Shown here: positions 62,393 to 64,000 of the stretch, one piece after another
How positions within the stretch are numbered: position 1 is the first letter of the stretch
Layout of the letters: each line of letters opens with the position of its first letter
Assembly (NCBI RefSeq): GCF_041154745.1
Contig: NZ_AP031573.1
Location: forward strand, 2,170,001-2,234,000
Source of the DNA: Flavobacterium sp. CFS9
GTDB lineage: Bacteria; Bacteroidota; Bacteroidia; Flavobacteriales; Flavobacteriaceae
Reading direction: 5' to 3'
DNA length: 64,000 nucleotides
Translations under genes and position numbers: made by a program
Notes under the pieces: model-generated
Database searches by the model: none
Seen by the model: the letters and a program-made list of their open reading frames with translations, nothing else
What the model was told of the DNA's origin: nothing

Positions 62393-64000
62393 CTATTTCT
62401 CCCTCTTCCCCCATTTAATTTTCATTTTTCCGTTATCGTCAATGGCAAGTAGATGCAAGACAATCCCGCGTTCACGGACGGCATCGCGTTCGGCTTGGGT
62501 GGCGAGTTTGGCGTCGTTTTTAGAGTTTCGGAGGGGGATGGTGAGGGCGAGATTGGTGCCTCGTCCGAAAGAGTAAATTCCGTTGACATCGATGTTGAGC
62601 ACATTGGAACTTATGGTGAGATCGTTGACGTCGATCTGCTCTCCGCGCATATTGAGCTGACCGGACAAATCGCTAAAGGTTATGTTCTCGACATCACGAA
62701 ACGGAAAAGCAAATTTTCCGATTTTCACAATAGGTTCAAAGTTAACCAAAGCTCCCTGATTGACTTTAAAATCTAGTTTTCCGCGCATCGAGTTGCTAAT
62801 CAATTCGCCACGGCTATTGATAAAACCGTTTACGCTGGCTTTACTCGTTAGTTTTCCCTTGATGTTGTTGGGGCTAAAGGACTGAATACCGAAGTTGTTA
62901 AACGATTTCAGAAAGCTTGCAATTTCGACCCTGTTTACCTGAGCATTCGAACTAAAAGCATAATTTTTCCCGTTTGGTACCACTTCACTGTCAAAAGTTA
63001 CAGTACCTCCCGACGTTTGCAGCGAACCGTTTTTGATCACCAGTTTCGAATCCAGCATCTGAATTCGGGCGGTGGTATTGGTCGCAACGAGTTTATTGTA
63101 ATTGATTTTATCGGCTTTGATATCGATTACCACCGAGCATTTGTCGATGACACTTCTCAGGTGATTCGAAATCGTGGGTCTTTTGGTCATTTTGGCCGAG
63201 CCTTTTACTTTTTGTGAACTGGCTAAAACACCCAGAAATTGTTTGAGATCGATATTAGGGCAATAGATTTTCCAGTTGACAATCATTTTTTCGGGAGCAT
63301 CATAATAGAGGTTCAGGAAATTGTCAATTTGCCCTTCGATGAAAATTGTATTCTTATTGTGTTTGTAAGCGATTTGTTTGATGAGTAAAGCTTTCTCGGT
63401 AAAGTCAAGATGAATGTTGGTTTTTACAGCACGAACATTCTTCGGAATATAATGAAACGAGGCGTCGTCAACATCTATTTTACCAATAAAACGCGGTTTG
63501 GTAATGTACAGGTCAACAATGTCAAACTGAAACGCCAGGTTGGCTTTGGCATGACCGCTTGTAAACTGAATCCACTTGTCGTTGCTTATTTGGTTGAGTC
63601 TTTCAATGTCGAAATCAGAACTTAGATTTCCGGTGGCCACCGGTTTCTCGAGATTATTGATCGACAATTGCGGAATGGTAAGCGGAATGTTTTCGTATTC
63701 CCCCGTAAATTTCGTTAAAATAATAGCCGAATTGGCATCGTTATAACCGGCCGTTGGTTTGAAATTATTGGTAAAAATGCCTTTAAAGTGGCAGTCTTTA
63801 ATCAATCCGTCCGGTATAGAAAGTTCGTTGTTTTGGGCAATTGCCTGAACGACAATTCTGGGATCACCTTCGGCATTAAAATCGCCTTTGATGTCGCAAT
63901 TCACCTCAATTTCTTTTTTTAGATTAAATCGGTTAAGCTTAGAGCTGATGTTTGCCGATAATAAATTCGACGCATTTTGCCACAAAATACTCGTACTGAT
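62393..64000 (-). CDS. AsmA-like outer-membrane assembly/lipid transport protein (partial)
   Basis: The frame is open to the right edge, so the N-terminus is outside the window; at least 535 residues are visible. The sequence is long-strand beta (AKANLAFQFDIVDLYITKPRFIGKIDVDD; GTVTFDSEVVPNGKNYAFSSNAQVNRVEIASFLKSF; LTSKASVNGFINSRGELISNSMRGKLDFKVNQGALVNF), as in the C-terminal AsmA domain. AsmA/TamB-like proteins bridge the envelope and affect lipid transport or outer-membrane biogenesis. The TTG at 63985 is not its start. Confidence 0.8.
   Translation of the reverse strand: MSTSILWQNASNLLSANISSKLNRFNLKKEIEVNCDIKGDFNAEGDPRIVVQAIAQNNELSIPDGLIKDCHFKGIFTNNFKPTAGYNDANSAIILTKFTGEYENIPLTIPQLSINNLEKPVATGNLSSDFDIERLNQISNDKWIQFTSGHAKANLAFQFDIVDLYITKPRFIGKIDVDDASFHYIPKNVRAVKTNIHLDFTEKALLIKQIAYKHNKNTIFIEGQIDNFLNLYYDAPEKMIVNWKIYCPNIDLKQFLGVLASSQKVKGSAKMTKRPTISNHLRSVIDKCSVVIDIKADKINYNKLVATNTTARIQMLDSKLVIKNGSLQTSGGTVTFDSEVVPNGKNYAFSSNAQVNRVEIASFLKSFNNFGIQSFSPNNIKGKLTSKASVNGFINSRGELISNSMRGKLDFKVNQGALVNFEPIVKIGKFAFPFRDVENITFSDLSGQLNMRGEQIDVNDLTISSNVLNIDVNGIYSFGRGTNLALTIPLRNSKNDAKLATQAERDAVRERGIVLHLLAIDDNGKMKIKWGKREK

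Noticed and set aside
1..64000. tRNA, rRNA or insertion sequences.
   Set aside because: No tRNA cloverleaf with CCA end, rRNA-like block, transposase or integrase motif was recognised on either strand by eye.

Overview
The window is chromosomal DNA from a member of the Bacteroidota, most likely Flavobacterium or a close relative. The basis is low GC, many TAnnTTTG-type -7 promoter elements, a TonB-dependent receptor, Bacteroidota-typical fusions (MurF-alanine racemase; exonuclease-DnaE), an alanine-rich extension on ribosomal protein S16, and GTCATTTCGAC- and GAATTCGTGGC-type intergenic repeats. No rRNA, tRNA, CRISPR array, transposase or integrase was found. Gene identity was judged from motifs and remembered family sequences; no database was searched.

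Layout. 1-1636: end of a peptide-export ABC transporter and its HlyD-like adaptor. 1633-3592: rpsP-rimM and the tRNA methylase trmN. 3.8-4.8 kb: lipoprotein and RRM protein. 4.8-9.9 kb: minus-strand leuC-leuD-cimA-like-leuB operon, with a hairpin or repeat in every spacer. 10.5-24.8 kb: DUF417 protein, exonuclease-fused dnaE, outer-membrane protein, oxidoreductase, prolyl oligopeptidase, TonB receptor with a His/Cys-rich small protein, PorT-like barrel, PAP2-like membrane protein. 25.0-34.4 kb: murF-alr, mscL, asd, SMI1/KNR4 protein, ferredoxin, secreted protein, NifU-like scaffold, Mrp ATPase, L,D-transpeptidase. 34.6-42.2 kb: MacB-type efflux operon (adaptor, ATPase, permease) divergent from an NtrC-type regulator and histidine kinase; a sigma-54-like promoter and a palindromic candidate enhancer lie between them. 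42.3-51.1 kb: alkyltransferase-like protein, LysE exporter, trmB, amt, SnoaL-like protein, a lipoprotein with three metal-ligand-rich repeats, a secreted WrbA-RidA fusion, epimerase-like protein, hpf, and a repeat-dense stretch.

The standout is 51263-62209, a tightly packed seven-gene minus-strand operon: C5-cytosine DNA methyltransferase, DUF3883 nuclease-like protein, MutL/MORC-like GHKL ATPase, Z1 ATPase/helicase, DUF4420 PD-(D/E)XK protein, AIPR protein and a Vsr-like endonuclease. This is the architecture of the MutL-Z1-DUF4420-AIPR (MZA-like) anti-phage systems, here extended by a methylase, a second PD-(D/E)XK-type protein and an unusual zinc-ligand-free Vsr. The likely logic is that self DNA is methylated, the GHKL and Z1 ATPases sense or remodel foreign DNA, and the nuclease-like proteins destroy it. 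The window ends in an AsmA-like gene cut by the right edge.
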